A DNA stretch of 64,000 nt. Origin: Pseudomonas sp. (GTDB lineage: Bacteria > Pseudomonadota > Gammaproteobacteria > Pseudomonadales > Pseudomonadaceae). The notes under the pieces are model-generated. The model worked only from the letters and a program-made list of their open reading frames with translations, made no database searches and had not been told where the DNA came from. Both the position numbers and the translations under genes were made by a program. The stretch is taken from the NCBI GenBank assembly GCA_007713455.1, contig VMRT01000002.1, positions 310,001 through 374,000 on the forward strand. The letters run 5' to 3'. This document shows, in pieces, positions 18,572 to 28,138 of this stretch (its first letter is position 1; the number at the start of each line of letters is the position of its first letter).

Positions 18572-19759
18572 GTGAATTCCGTCACCAAGCCATCCGAAAG
18601 TTCATTCGATGCCCCAGACGTGCTGGCGCTGACTCGATCACTGGAGCTCTTTCGTCAGGTATCCGGACAGCTTGGTGAATCCGAGGAGCTATTGCAGGTA
18701 CGCGTCGCCGAGCTCAAGGGGCAACTTGCCGAGGCCGGCGAGCTCCGACGACAGGAGCTGGAGGAGAAAGAGCGTCTCGCGCAGCGATTGCAGAGCGTTC
18801 TCGACCTGCTGCCAGGTGGCGTCATCGTGATCGATGGGCAGGGTGTGGTGCGCGATGCGAACCCGGTTGGTCTTGAGCTGTTGGGCGAGCCACTCGTGGG
18901 GCACCCCTGGCGCGAGGTGATTGGCCGCTGTTTTGCGCCGCGGCGGGACGACGGGCACGAGATATCGCTACGCAATGGTCGCCGCCTATCGATCGCTACG
19001 CGCTCGCTTGCCGGGGAACCTGGTCAGCTGGTGCTGCTCACCGACCTTACCGAGACTCGCCGACTCCAGGATCAGCTGGCGCGCCATGAACGGCTGTCGT
19101 CGCTAGGGCGCATGGTGGCTTCGCTTGCCCACCAGATTCGCACTCCGCTGTCCACCGCGTTGCTATATGCCAGTCACCTCGAACAGGGTGGCCTGAGCGA
19201 ACAGCAGCAGCAGCGCTTCGCCGGTAGCCTCAAGGCTCGTCTGCACGAACTGGAGCATCAGGTCCGTGACATGCTGATCTTCGCCCGCGGTGATCTGCCG
19301 CTGAACGACCGACTGAGTCCGGCTGCGCTGTTGTCGGCGCTGCGTTCGGCCGGCGAGCCACGTCTTCAGGGCGCCAGCGTGCGCTGGCAGTGTGACGTGC
19401 AGGGGGTGGAGGTGTTGTGCAATCGCGATACGTTGGTCGGAGCATTGCTCAATCTCATCGAAAATGCGTTACAGGCCAGCGTCGGGGCGCCGCGTCTGAA
19501 GGTCCACCTGTATCGCCGCGACGAAACGGTGCGGGTTTGCATAAGCGACTGCGGTAAAGGCATCGACGCCGAAACACTGGGTCGGTTGGGCGAGCCGTTT
19601 TTCACCACCCGAACCACGGGAACCGGCCTGGGTCTGGCAGTGGCCAAGGCCGTTGCCCGAGCCCATCAAGGTGACCTGCAGTTGCGCTCGCGGCCAGGCC
19701 GCGGAACCTGTGCGCTGATGAGCCTGCCGCTGATTCCCGCCACTCACAAACCGGAGTGA
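18572..19759 (+). CDS. fleS: Flagellar sensor histidine kinase FleS
   Basis: A 395-residue cytoplasmic kinase without membrane helices. It has an N-terminal coiled coil (about 20-75), a PAS domain (about 75-175: VIDGQGVVRDANPVGLELLG), a dimerisation/phosphoacceptor helix with the H-box SLAHQIRTPLSTALLYASHLEQ, and an HATPase domain with the N-box NLIENALQAS and G-boxes SDCGKGID and TTGTGLGLAVAK. It phosphorylates FleR to control mid-stage flagellar genes. The GTG at 18572 is chosen because it lies downstream of the sigma-54 start and gives the usual length; the open frame extends further upstream. Confidence 0.92.
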   Translation: MNSVTKPSESSFDAPDVLALTRSLELFRQVSGQLGESEELLQVRVAELKGQLAEAGELRRQELEEKERLAQRLQSVLDLLPGGVIVIDGQGVVRDANPVGLELLGEPLVGHPWREVIGRCFAPRRDDGHEISLRNGRRLSIATRSLAGEPGQLVLLTDLTETRRLQDQLARHERLSSLGRMVASLAHQIRTPLSTALLYASHLEQGGLSEQQQQRFAGSLKARLHELEHQVRDMLIFARGDLPLNDRLSPAALLSALRSAGEPRLQGASVRWQCDVQGVEVLCNRDTLVGALLNLIENALQASVGAPRLKVHLYRRDETVRVCISDCGKGIDAETLGRLGEPFFTTRTTGTGLGLAVAKAVARAHQGDLQLRSRPGRGTCALMSLPLIPATHKPE

Positions 19760-19764
19760 CCTGT

Positions 19765-21153
19765 ATGGCCGCCACGATACTTCTCGTCGAAGACGATCAC
19801 GCTCTGCGCGAAGCCCTAGGCATCACGCTGCAGCTTGGGGGCTACGATTACCGTGCCGTCGATTGCGCCGAAGCGGCCTTGTGTGCGCTGCAGGAAGAGT
19901 CATTCGGCCTGGTCATCAGTGACGTGAACATGCCCGGCATGGACGGCCACGAACTGCTCTCGCTGGTTAGGCAACGCTACCCGCAGGTGCCCGTGCTGCT
20001 GATGACCGCCTTTGGCGCGGTAACGAGGGCGGTGGATGCGATGCGCCAGGGCGCTGTCGATTATCTGGTCAAGCCGTTCGAGCCAGGCACATTGCTTGAG
20101 CTCTTGGGGCGTCATGTGAACGGCATCGCTGCTACCGAGGCAGAAGGGCCGGTGGCGCTCGAGCCGTCCAGCCAGCAGCTGCTGGCTCTTGCCCGGCGGG
20201 TGGCGCAAAGTGACTCCACCGTACTGATCTCCGGTGAGTCAGGCACTGGCAAGGAGGTGCTGGCGCGCTATATCCACCAGCAGTCACCGAGGCACTGCAA
20301 GCCATTTATCGCCATCAATTGCGCTGCCATTCCGGACAACATGCTCGAGGCAACCCTGTTCGGGCATGAGAAGGGCGCTTTCACCGGCGCGATTGCCAGT
20401 CAGCCTGGCAAGTTCGAGCAGGCCGACGGCGGTACATTACTGCTCGACGAGATATCCGAGATGCCGTTGGGGTTGCAGGCGAAACTGCTACGTGTGCTGC
20501 AGGAGCGAGAGGTCGAGCGGGTCGGTGGGCGGAAGCCTATCGCTCTGGATATTCGTGTGCTTGCCACCACCAACCGTGATCTCGCTGGCGAGGTAGCGGC
20601 GGGTCGCTTCCGTGAGGACCTCTATTACCGTCTTTCGGTCTTCCCGCTGGCGTGGTCGCCGCTGAGGCAGCGCCCGGCCGATATTCTGCCGCTGGCCGAA
20701 CGCCTGTTGGCCAGCCACGCCAGGAAGATGCGCCAGGCGCCTGCGCGGCTTTCGGCCGAGGCGCAGCGCTGCCTGGTGGCGCACGCGTGGCCGGGCAACG
20801 TGCGCGAACTGGACAACGCGATACAGCGAGCGTTGATTCTTCAGCAGAGCGGCATGATCCAGCCGCAAGATCTGTGCCTAGCGGGTGTGGGCGGTGTCAC
20901 CAACTTGCCTGTCGCCAGCAGCGCGGCACAACCGTGCGAGGGCGCTGCAGGGGAGACGGGGGGCTGTTCCGGACTGGGGGATGATCTGCGCCGCCGCGAG
21001 TTCCAGTTGATCATCGATACCCTGCGTGCCGAACGTGGACGGCGCAAGGAGACGGCTGATCGCCTGGGCATCAGTGCGCGCACCCTGCGTTACAAGCTGG
21101 CGCAGATGCGCGACGCCGGGATGGATGTCGAGGCATCGCTCTACGCGGGCTGA
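19765..21153 (+). CDS. fleR: Flagellar sigma-54-dependent response regulator FleR
   Basis: A 462-residue activator. Residues 1-115 are a receiver domain with D10/D11 and phospho-acceptor D53 ([11 protein letters not shown]). Residues about 140-365 are a sigma-54 AAA+ domain (Walker [15 protein letters not shown], Walker [12 protein letters not shown]), followed by a Fis-type HTH ending near 455 ([17 protein letters not shown]). It drives hook-basal-body genes. GGAG in the end of fleS serves the ATG at 19765; a GTG at 19756 that overlaps fleS is the alternative. Confidence 0.95.
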   Translation: MAATILLVEDDHALREALGITLQLGGYDYRAVDCAEAALCALQEESFGLVISDVNMPGMDGHELLSLVRQRYPQVPVLLMTAFGAVTRAVDAMRQGAVDYLVKPFEPGTLLELLGRHVNGIAATEAEGPVALEPSSQQLLALARRVAQSDSTVLISGESGTGKEVLARYIHQQSPRHCKPFIAINCAAIPDNMLEATLFGHEKGAFTGAIASQPGKFEQADGGTLLLDEISEMPLGLQAKLLRVLQEREVERVGGRKPIALDIRVLATTNRDLAGEVAAGRFREDLYYRLSVFPLAWSPLRQRPADILPLAERLLASHARKMRQAPARLSAEAQRCLVAHAWPGNVRELDNAIQRALILQQSGMIQPQDLCLAGVGGVTNLPVASSAAQPCEGAAGETGGCSGLGDDLRRREFQLIIDTLRAERGRRKETADRLGISARTLRYKLAQMRDAGMDVEASLYAG

Positions 21154-21214
21154 GCGCGCTCCCTTCAACCTCGCTCTGATAAGCTGCTGCCATCCTCATG
21201 ATGGAGATTTCCAG

Positions 21215-21874
21215 GTGCACAAAGACTTCTGGCAGGAGCGCTGGGCTCGCAACGAGATTGGTTTCCACCTTGACGATGTTCATCCCGGCATGCGTCGCCA
21301 CTGGCCGCGACTGGCGTTGCCTGATGGTGCGACGGTGCTGGTGCCGTTGTGCGGCAAGAGTCTGGATCTGACCTGGCTGGCCAAGCAAGGGTTCAATGTC
21401 GTGGGGGTGGAGCTGAGTGAGAAGGCTGTAGACGCGTTTTTCTCCGAGCAGCAGCTCGAAGCTGAAATTTCCCAGCGTGGGCCGTTCAAGGTCTATCGCT
21501 CCGGTACCCTGGAGATCCGTTGCGGCGACTTTTTCGCGCTCAGTGCGGCCGATGTCCTCGGGTGCCAGGCGGTCTATGATCGCGCCGCCTTGATCGCATT
21601 GCCGCACGCGATTCGTCAGCGGTACGCGGCACTGATGTCGAGCATCCTCCCGGCCGGCTGTCAGCAGCTTCTGGTTACGCTGGATTATGACCAGGCAGAG
21701 ATGGAAGGCCCGCCCTTCGCGGTGGGTACGAGTGAGGTGCGCGACCTGTACGCCGCTGAGTGGAGCGTGGAACTGCTGGAAGCCAAGGAAGTGCTGGAGC
21801 GTAATCCGCGGATGCGCGAGCGCGGCCTGACGCGGCTCGAGGAGCACTTCCATTGGCTGCAACGGCGGGTCTGA
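21215..21874 (+). CDS. tpm: Thiopurine S-methyltransferase
   Basis: A 219-residue SAM-dependent methyltransferase of the bacterial TPMT family, known in pseudomonads to methylate selenium and tellurium oxyanion derivatives. Visible marks: VHKDFWQERWARNEIGFHLDDVHP at the N-terminus, the SAM loop VLVPLCGKSLDLTWLAKQGFNVVGVELSE, and VYDRAALIALP. It starts at GTG 21215 with GGAG upstream. Located convergent to a DUF2959 gene. Confidence 0.95.
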   Translation: MHKDFWQERWARNEIGFHLDDVHPGMRRHWPRLALPDGATVLVPLCGKSLDLTWLAKQGFNVVGVELSEKAVDAFFSEQQLEAEISQRGPFKVYRSGTLEIRCGDFFALSAADVLGCQAVYDRAALIALPHAIRQRYAALMSSILPAGCQQLLVTLDYDQAEMEGPPFAVGTSEVRDLYAAEWSVELLEAKEVLERNPRMRERGLTRLEEHFHWLQRRV

Positions 21875-21899
21875 ACCGCCGCTTGTAATGCTGCAGCGA

Positions 21900-22544
21900 T
21901 CAGCCGTCGGCCTGTAAGCGGCGGATGAACGTGTCGGCTTCGTCGATGGCGCGCTGCATGTCAGCCATCAGCTGGTCGACGTTGCCCTGCAGCGTGCGGT
22001 ATTCCCCGTGCAAGGCGCTTATCGCGCGAGCATTGAGGTTGTGCTTGAGAAACAGCACCTGATCGCGCAGAACGCTGAGCACCGGGTCGATGCGTTTCTC
22101 CGCCGCTTTCATCCGCTGGATCAGCGTTCGGTATTCGGCGCGGGTGCGGTTGAGTTCTTTGGCGCTGGCGGCTTTCAGGCTGGCGTTGCTGTATTGCTTG
22201 AGTTCGCTTTCCCATTCCCTGAACAGCGCGTCGGCCACGTCTTCGACCGCTTCGATGCGGGCGCGGACGTCACGCGCACTCGCTACGCTGGCTTCGTACT
22301 CTTCGTTGAGTGCGTCGTAACGCTTCTCCAGATCGCCGCCCTTGACCTCGACGACGCTGCGATAGCGCTCCAAAGCATCCTTGAACTGCTGTTTGGCTTC
22401 CTGCTGCGCGTCACGCGACTCCTCCACACGATCGACCAGGATATCGCGCTTATGGATACCGGCCTTCTCCATCGCTGAATAGTAGGCACTCTGACAGCCG
22501 CCGAGCGCGAGCAGCGCGAAGCAGGCGAATATGAAACGACGCAT
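21900..22544 (-). CDS. DUF2959 lipoprotein
   Basis: A 214-residue protein with a lipoprotein signal (CFALLALGGC, lipidated cysteine about 17) and an otherwise highly charged helical body with long heptad-like stretches (about 25-210), so likely a coiled coil in the periplasm. YYSAMEKAGIHKRDILVDRV is the DUF2959 signature. Function unknown. It is separated from htpX by the htpX terminator and is transcribed in the same direction. Confidence 0.85.
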   Translation of the reverse strand: MRRFIFACFALLALGGCQSAYYSAMEKAGIHKRDILVDRVEESRDAQQEAKQQFKDALERYRSVVEVKGGDLEKRYDALNEEYEASVASARDVRARIEAVEDVADALFREWESELKQYSNASLKAASAKELNRTRAEYRTLIQRMKAAEKRIDPVLSVLRDQVLFLKHNLNARAISALHGEYRTLQGNVDQLMADMQRAIDEADTFIRRLQADG

Positions 22545-22580
22545 GGCGATTCCTTGTATGCGGGTTGAGTCTGCATAGAC

Positions 22581-22609
22581 AAAAGAAAAGGGCGACTTGC
22601 GTCGCCCCT
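22581..22609 (-). terminator. Rho-independent terminator after htpX
   Basis: On the minus strand GGGCGAC-GCAA-GTCGCCC (22590-22607) is followed by a T-rich tract (TTTTCTTTT), just downstream of the htpX stop. Confidence 0.85.
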
Positions 22610-22625
22610 GTTGCGTTCAGTGCAA

Positions 22626-23498
22626 TTAGCCGCGCTGGCGCAGCGCTTCGATGCGGTCTTCCAGCGGCGGGTGGGTCATGAACAGCCCGGCGAGGCCATG
22701 CTTCAGCGAACCGTTGATGCCAAATGCCTTGAGCGTGTCGGGCATGTGAACCGGCATGCCCTGTTCGGCACGCAGGCGCTGCAGGGCGCCAATCATGGCG
22801 CTGGTGCCGGCCAGTTGGGCACCGGCCTCGTCGGCACGGTACTCGCGTTTGCGCGAGAACCACATGACGATAATGCTGGCGAGCAGGCCCAGTACCAGTT
22901 CGGCAAAGATCGTCGCGACGAAGTAGCCGATGCCGTGGCCGTCCTCGTTTTTCAGGATCGCCTTATCGACGAAGTTGCCGAAGATACGTGCGAAGAACAT
23001 GACGAAGGTGTTTACCACACCCTGGATCAGCGCCAGGGTCACCATGTCGCCGTTGGCCACGTGGCCGATCTCGTGGGCAAGCACCGCTTTCACCTCATCC
23101 GGCGAGAAGCGCTCGAGCAGCCCCTGGCTGACCGCCACCAGTGCGTCGTTGCGGTTCCAGCCGGTGGCAAAGGCGTTGGCCTCGTAGGCCGGGAAAATGC
23201 CGACCTCGGGCATCTTGATGCCGGCGTCGCGCGACAGTTGCTCGACTGTCTGCAGCAGCCACTGCTCGTGACGGGTGCGCGGCTGGCTGATGATCTCCGT
23301 ACGCGTACTCATCTTCGCCATCCATTTGGATATGAAAAGCGAAATGAGCGAGCCCGCGAAGCCGAAAACCGCACAGAAGACCAGCAGGCTGCCGTAGTTC
23401 TGGCCGGTATAGCGATCGACCCCGAGCAGCTTCAGGGTGATGCTGGCGATGACCAGTACCGCAAGGTTGGTGGCCAGGAACAAGAAAATGCGCATCAT
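22626..23498 (-). CDS. htpX: Membrane-bound zinc metalloprotease HtpX
   Basis: A 290-residue inner-membrane M48 peptidase that takes part in quality control of membrane proteins. Two N-terminal helices (about 4-24 and 35-57) precede the catalytic motif [14 protein letters not shown] (HEIGH about 140-144); two further helices and the downstream zinc-ligand glutamate in [14 protein letters not shown] follow. The likely promoter at 23540-23568 could serve either the housekeeping or heat-shock sigma factor; htpX is heat-shock controlled in E. coli. Confidence 0.96.
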   Translation of the reverse strand: MMRIFLFLATNLAVLVIASITLKLLGVDRYTGQNYGSLLVFCAVFGFAGSLISLFISKWMAKMSTRTEIISQPRTRHEQWLLQTVEQLSRDAGIKMPEVGIFPAYEANAFATGWNRNDALVAVSQGLLERFSPDEVKAVLAHEIGHVANGDMVTLALIQGVVNTFVMFFARIFGNFVDKAILKNEDGHGIGYFVATIFAELVLGLLASIIVMWFSRKREYRADEAGAQLAGTSAMIGALQRLRAEQGMPVHMPDTLKAFGINGSLKHGLAGLFMTHPPLEDRIEALRQRG

Positions 23499-23539
23499 GT
23501 TGCGGCAGACTCCAGGGTAGGAATTGAAGAACGATAGGC

Positions 23540-23568
23540 TATATAAGGTGCGCCCTTGAGCTATTCAA
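23540..23568 (-). promoter_or_regulatory. htpX promoter
   Basis: On the minus strand TTGAAT (23563-23568) and TATATA (23540-23545) are 17 bases apart, placing the transcript start about 35 bases before the htpX ATG. A second upstream CTTGAAA suggests possible heat-shock input, but no CCCCAT-like -10 is seen. Confidence 0.55.
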
Positions 23569-23586
23569 CCGGGCGACTATTTCAAG

Positions 23587-24057
23587 CTATGTCGCTTGCC
23601 CATGGAGGCTGGGGTGCAATGGTGCGCCGGACTGGCTTTCGAACATCAATCGGGCCAGCTGAGCGATGCGCTCGCTGTTCGCGCGCTTCAATGCCTCGCG
23701 AAGCTGATGGGCGAGGCTGGCCTGAATGCGCAGCACGCTGGGAGGGAGGCTGAGGTCGTCGGCGATCTGTCCAGGCACCGCTCGTGACAGGCGCACGAAG
23801 CCTTTTTCGGTAAGCACCGCCTGGTCCAGCGCCTGGAAATGAATGGTGCTCTCGTAACGCAGATAGCCCTCCTCGGCGAGCCAGAGCAGGGCACCCAGGC
23901 AGCTCTGGTGGCGTTTGGAGGGAAGGCCGAACTCATCCGGCTCTTCCCGGCCGATCAGATCTTCTACATACAGCGAGACCTTGCGTGGGAAGGCCTGATA
24001 GAGCATCAGCAGGCCGCCCGCCGCATCCTTGTAGAAATCGTCGATCTGCAGGTCCAT
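23587..24057 (-). CDS. Conserved hypothetical protein downstream of alaA
   Basis: A 156-residue soluble protein (MDLQIDDFYKDAAGGLLMLYQAFPRKVSLYVEDLIG). The middle LGALLWLAEEGYLRYESTIHFQALDQAVLTEKGFVRL has the look of a winged-helix DNA-binding fold (helix, helix, beta-wing, LTEKG), which is inference. It begins 3 bases after the alaA stop, so the two are almost certainly co-transcribed. I do not recognise a named family. Confidence 0.75.
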   Translation of the reverse strand: MDLQIDDFYKDAAGGLLMLYQAFPRKVSLYVEDLIGREEPDEFGLPSKRHQSCLGALLWLAEEGYLRYESTIHFQALDQAVLTEKGFVRLSRAVPGQIADDLSLPPSVLRIQASLAHQLREALKRANSERIAQLARLMFESQSGAPLHPSLHGQAT

Positions 24058-24060
24058 CGC

Positions 24061-25272
24061 TTACTGGTGGTAGGTCTTGAGGAAGTTGCCGATGCGGCCA
24101 ATGGCCTGCTCCAGATCGTCGACGCGGGGCAGGGTGACCACGCGGAAATGATCCGGCCATGGCCAGTTGAATGCAGTGCCTTGAACGATCAGCAGCTTCT
24201 CGGAAAGCAGCAGGTCAAGCACGAACTTCTCGTCGTTGTGGATCGGGCAGATCTTCGGGTCAATGCGCGGGAACGCATACAGCGCGCCCATGGGTTTGAC
24301 GCAGCTGATGCCCGGGATGTCGTTGAGCAAATCCCAGGTACGGTTACGCTGCTCGAGCAGGCGGCCCGGCGGTAATACCAGGTCATTGATGCTCTGGTAG
24401 CCGCCCAGTGCAGTCTGAATCGCATGCTGCGACGGTACGTTGGCGCACAGGCGCATGTTGGCGAGGATATCCAGGCCTTCGATGTAGCTCTGCGCCCTGT
24501 GCTTTGGCCCGGAAATCGCCACCCAGCCCGAACGGAAGCCGGCAACCCGGTAGGATTTGGACAGCCCGTTGAAGGTCAGGCAGAGCACGTCCGGCGCCAG
24601 CGAGGCGGTGGAGATGTGTACGGCGTCGTCGTAGAGAATCTTGTCGTAGATTTCGTCGGAGAACAGAACGAGCTTGTGCTGGCGCGCAAGCTCGACCATG
24701 CCTTCGAGCACTTCCTTGGGGTAGACCGCGCCGGTGGGGTTGTTCGGGTTGATCAGCACCAATGCCTTGGTGTTAGACGTGATCTTGGCCTTGATATCGG
24801 CCAGGTCCGGCCACCAGTTGGCCTGCTCGTCGCAAAGGTAGTGCACCGGCTTGCCGCCGGCCAGGCTCACCGCAGCGGTCCACAGCGGGTAATCCGGGGC
24901 AGGGATCAGCACTTCATCGCCATTGTTCAGCAATGCCTGCATGGACATGACGATCAGCTCGGACACACCGTTGCCGAGGTAGATGTCTTCGATGCCGACG
25001 CCTTCAACCTGCTTCTGCTGGTAGTACTGCATGATCGCCTTGCGGGCGCTGAACAGGCCTTTGGAGTCGCTGTAGCCCTGGGCAGTGGGCAGGTTGCGGA
25101 TCACGTCCTGGAGGATTTCCTCCGGTGCTTCGAAACCGAACGGCGCCGGGTTGCCGATGTTCAGCTTGAGGATGCGATGGCCTTCCTCTTCCAGGCGTTT
25201 GGCGTGCTTGAGCACGGGCCCGCGGATGTCGTAACAGACATTGGCAAGCTTGTTCGATTTGCTGACCTGCAT
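24061..25272 (-). CDS. alaA: Glutamate-pyruvate aminotransferase AlaA
   Basis: A 403-residue class I/II PLP aminotransferase, very similar in its opening (KLANVCYDIRGPVLKHAKRLEEEGHRILKLNIGNPAPFGF) to E. coli AlaA, which makes alanine from pyruvate and glutamate. The PLP lysine is K239 in NGLSKSYRVAGFRSGW; the aspartate/tyrosine pair appears in FSDEIYDKILYDD. The length matches. Divergent from msrB across a 190-base gap. Confidence 0.95.
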   Translation of the reverse strand: MQVSKSNKLANVCYDIRGPVLKHAKRLEEEGHRILKLNIGNPAPFGFEAPEEILQDVIRNLPTAQGYSDSKGLFSARKAIMQYYQQKQVEGVGIEDIYLGNGVSELIVMSMQALLNNGDEVLIPAPDYPLWTAAVSLAGGKPVHYLCDEQANWWPDLADIKAKITSNTKALVLINPNNPTGAVYPKEVLEGMVELARQHKLVLFSDEIYDKILYDDAVHISTASLAPDVLCLTFNGLSKSYRVAGFRSGWVAISGPKHRAQSYIEGLDILANMRLCANVPSQHAIQTALGGYQSINDLVLPPGRLLEQRNRTWDLLNDIPGISCVKPMGALYAFPRIDPKICPIHNDEKFVLDLLLSEKLLIVQGTAFNWPWPDHFRVVTLPRVDDLEQAIGRIGNFLKTYHQ

Positions 25273-25462
25273 GATCCTGAGTGTCCCGAAGTGAAAACGC
25301 GCCAGTTCCGGAAATGGCTGGCCGCGCTTGGCATGAACCCGGGCGCCTTGGCAGTCGGAAACCCCGCTGCCAGACTAGGCGTCGAAGAGGGACGCATGAT
25401 ACGTGCGCCCCGACCACCGGAAAAGGTACAGATCGGCCTTTTTTGAGCTGAGGAGTGTATCG

Positions 25463-25861
25463 ATGGACAAGCTGGAAAAACCGCTCGACGTCTGGCGCGA
25501 GGAACTCTCCGATGAGCAGTTCCAGATCTGCCGGCTGGGCGCCACCGAGCGTCCCTTCACGGGTAAGTACAACGACACGAAGACACCTGGCATCTACCAT
25601 TGCGCCTGCTGCGACACGCCACTGTTTGATGCGGATGCTAAGTTCGATTCCGGCTGCGGCTGGCCCAGCTATTTCCAGCCGGTCAGTGATACCGCTATCG
25701 CCAGCCTGGATGATTTCAGTCACGGTATGCACCGGATCGAGGTCAGGTGCGCACGCTGTGATGCACACCTCGGTCATGTTTTTCCCGATGGCCCGCAGCC
25801 GACCGGGTTGCGCTACTGCATTAATTCCGCCTCTCTCAACCTGAAACCGCGCGAAGCCTGA
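25463..25861 (+). CDS. msrB: Peptide-methionine (R)-S-oxide reductase MsrB
   Basis: A 132-residue repair enzyme for oxidised methionine. Zinc-binding CxxC pairs are in YHCACCD (C47, C50) and CARCDAH; the catalytic cysteine is in RYCINSASL near residue 118. GAGGAG precedes the ATG at 25463. It is followed 26 bases later by a glutathione peroxidase gene, forming a small oxidative-damage operon. Confidence 0.96.
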   Translation: MDKLEKPLDVWREELSDEQFQICRLGATERPFTGKYNDTKTPGIYHCACCDTPLFDADAKFDSGCGWPSYFQPVSDTAIASLDDFSHGMHRIEVRCARCDAHLGHVFPDGPQPTGLRYCINSASLNLKPREA

Positions 25862-25887
25862 GCATCGTCGGTTGCAAGGAGCCTCGC

Positions 25888-26370
25888 ATGCACGACCCTT
25901 TGCTGGACATTCCCTGCGTCACCATCGAGGGCGAGCAGAAGAGGCTCGCGGATTTCGATGCCAAGGTGCTGCTGGTGGTCAATACGGCCAGTCAGTGTGG
26001 TTTTACCCCGCAATACAAGGGGTTGGAAGCGTTGTGGCAGCGTTACGGCGAGCGCGGATTGATCGTGCTCGGATTTCCCTGTAACCAGTTCGGCAAGCAG
26101 GAGCCAGACGGCGAGCAGGAAATCGCAGCATTCTGCGAACGCCGCTTCGGCGTTTCCTTTCCCCTTTTTGCCAAAGTTGAGGTGAACGGTGGGGATGCTC
26201 ATCCGCTCTTCATTGAATTGAAAAAGCGCGCACCTGGGCTGCTGGGTAGCAAGGCGATCAAGTGGAATTTCACCAAGTTTCTCGTCTCTGACCAGGGTAG
26301 AGCGGTGAGACGTTTTTCCTCTCGCACCACGCCGGAGGCAATGGCCGCGGAAATCGAAACATTGCTTTGA
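25888..26370 (+). CDS. Glutathione peroxidase-family peroxidase
   Basis: A 160-residue thiol peroxidase with the peroxidatic cysteine C37 in NTASQCGFTPQYKGLE, the catalytic Gln/Trp/Asn features in FPCNQFGKQEPD and WNFTKFLV, and a candidate resolving cysteine C83. Cysteine instead of selenocysteine and the presence of the resolving cysteine suggest thioredoxin as electron donor, as for most bacterial homologues. Downstream of msrB in the same direction. Confidence 0.94.
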   Translation: MHDPLLDIPCVTIEGEQKRLADFDAKVLLVVNTASQCGFTPQYKGLEALWQRYGERGLIVLGFPCNQFGKQEPDGEQEIAAFCERRFGVSFPLFAKVEVNGGDAHPLFIELKKRAPGLLGSKAIKWNFTKFLVSDQGRAVRRFSSRTTPEAMAAEIETLL

Positions 26371-26466
26371 CTGCTGCTTAAGTGAGGTTGCGTTTCGCCT
26401 GCCTGATTGCCTGATTGCCTGTTGTCGGGTCCGGTCCAGTCGGGCCTTTTCGTCTCTGGAGTCATC

Positions 26467-27357
26467 ATGGATGTCGAGTTGAAAGCCTTCCTGCTGCGTG
26501 CCGAGGGACTGCTGGCGCGTATCGAGCCGCTGCTACCTGCCCAGCCACCGGTCATCGATTGGGATCGTACCTTTGCGGCGCGCTGGCAGCGTGATGCTCG
26601 CAGCGGCTTTCTGGCACCGCTGGAAGTCAGTCTGGATCTGAGTCTGGCTGATTTGATCGGCATTGATCGCCAGCGCGATTTGCTGTCCGCCAACACGCGC
26701 CAGTTCGTCGATGGATTGCCGGCCAACCACGTGCTGTTGTGGGGCGCCCGTGGCACCGGCAAGTCGTCGCTGATTCGCGCGTTGCTGGCCGAATACGCCG
26801 CGGACGGGCTGCGTCTGATCGAAATCGAGCGTGACCATCTGGCGGACCTGCCACGCGTTGTCGAACTGTTGGCCGGGTTACGACAGGCGTTCGTCCTGTT
26901 CTGTGACGATCTCTCGTTCGAGGCGGGAGAGGGCGACTATCGCGTGCTCAAGAGTGTGCTGGATGGCTCGCTGGAGCGCGCGCCGGAGAACGTGCTGTTG
27001 TACGCCACGTCCAATCGCCGGCACCTGGTCCCGGAACGTCAGAGTGACAACGAGAACTGGCAGATGGTCGACGGCGAACTGCACCCGAACGAAGCGGTGG
27101 AAGACAAGATCGCGTTGTCCGACCGCTTCGGTTTGTGGCTGTCGTTCTACCCCTTTACCCAGCAGCACTACCTCAGTGTGGTACGCCACTGGATCGATTC
27201 GTTGGCGCGGCGGGCCAGCCTCGATTGGGAGTGGAGCGAAGCCCTGGAGAAGGATGCGATTCGTTGGGCAACCGGGCGCGGCAACCGCAACGGTCGCTGC
27301 GCCTACCAGTACGCTCGGCAGTGGGTGGGAAAGCGTCTGCTCGAAGCGCGAGGCTGA
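26467..27357 (+). CDS. DUF815-family P-loop ATPase
   Basis: A 296-residue ATPase. The Walker A box is WGARGTGKSSLIRALL (about residues 95-110) and the Walker B-like region is FVLFCDDLSFEAGEGDYRVLKSVLDGSLE; YATSNRRHLVPE is a sensor-type motif of the DUF815 family (AAA-like). The molecular role of the family is not established. GGAG upstream supports the ATG at 26467. It is convergent with the GST gene. Confidence 0.88.
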   Translation: MDVELKAFLLRAEGLLARIEPLLPAQPPVIDWDRTFAARWQRDARSGFLAPLEVSLDLSLADLIGIDRQRDLLSANTRQFVDGLPANHVLLWGARGTGKSSLIRALLAEYAADGLRLIEIERDHLADLPRVVELLAGLRQAFVLFCDDLSFEAGEGDYRVLKSVLDGSLERAPENVLLYATSNRRHLVPERQSDNENWQMVDGELHPNEAVEDKIALSDRFGLWLSFYPFTQQHYLSVVRHWIDSLARRASLDWEWSEALEKDAIRWATGRGNRNGRCAYQYARQWVGKRLLEARG

Positions 27358-27424
27358 ACGTATCTGCTGAGATAACGCGTCAAGGCGGCCTGCTGCGTGA
27401 CCTCACCGTGGGCGTGATCGGAAC

Positions 27425-28102
27425 TCAGGCGGTAGCGGCCTTGCCCATTTCCTTGAGCTTGGCGTTCATGCGCTGCTCGTCCGGCAGGATGCCCGCGACC
27501 GATGGCAATGCCAGCATGCGTGCATGATGTGCTGCGAGGTCGGGCCAGCGCTGCGCGTCGAGCTGTTCGCCACCGTGCGCCATGTTGATCAGTTGGCAGG
27601 CGACGGCGATGTCCGCCATCGACAGTTGGTTGCCGACGAGGAACTCCCGCTGGGCGAGTTGCTGCTCAAGGTAATCGAAATGCGGCGGTAGCTTCTGCTT
27701 CAGCGCGGCCTGCACCGCCTCTTCATTGCAGGCTTGACCGGCGGTCGGCTTGAGAATTCGGTTGCGGAAAACGGTAAAGGTGGTCAGTGGTGCCAACTCA
27801 TAGTCTGCGTACTTTTCCAGCCAGCGGACCCGCCCGCGTTCCTGCGCGTTACCAGCGTAAAGGGCCGGCGTATCGGGATAGGCCTCCTCGAGGTACTGGC
27901 AGATCACGCTGGAGTCGGCGAGGGTGCAGTCGCCGTCCTTGAGCGCCGGGATGCGTCCCAACGGATTGAGGGCCAGATACCATTGCGGAGGCGTGAAGGG
28001 CATGACCGTCTCTAGCTGATACTCGAGCCCCTTCTGCCTGAGGCACAGGCGCACCTTGCGCACGAACGGGGAGAGGGGAACGCCATACACGGTCAAGGTC
28101 AT
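27425..28102 (-). CDS. Glutathione S-transferase family protein
   Basis: A 225-residue cytosolic protein. Residues 1-80 have the thioredoxin-like N-terminal domain (YGVPLSPFVRKVRLCLRQKGLEY, and the glutathione-binding DSSVICQYLEE); the rest is helical with the GST-C pattern FLVGNQLSMADIAVACQLINM. A GGAG is present before the ATG. It follows an unknown membrane-anchored protein by 36 bases on the same strand. Substrate cannot be told from sequence. Confidence 0.93.
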   Translation of the reverse strand: MTLTVYGVPLSPFVRKVRLCLRQKGLEYQLETVMPFTPPQWYLALNPLGRIPALKDGDCTLADSSVICQYLEEAYPDTPALYAGNAQERGRVRWLEKYADYELAPLTTFTVFRNRILKPTAGQACNEEAVQAALKQKLPPHFDYLEQQLAQREFLVGNQLSMADIAVACQLINMAHGGEQLDAQRWPDLAAHHARMLALPSVAGILPDEQRMNAKLKEMGKAATA

Positions 28103-28138
28103 GGGATTTCTCCGTAGCAGATCAGCGCTGATGAGCTA

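Noticed and set aside
22611-23537. Open frame opposite htpX
   Set aside because: htpX on the other strand has all catalytic motifs; the opposite frame has none.
24424-25446. Open frame of 340 codons opposite alaA
   Set aside because: alaA matches its family along its full length; the opposite frame is a shadow.
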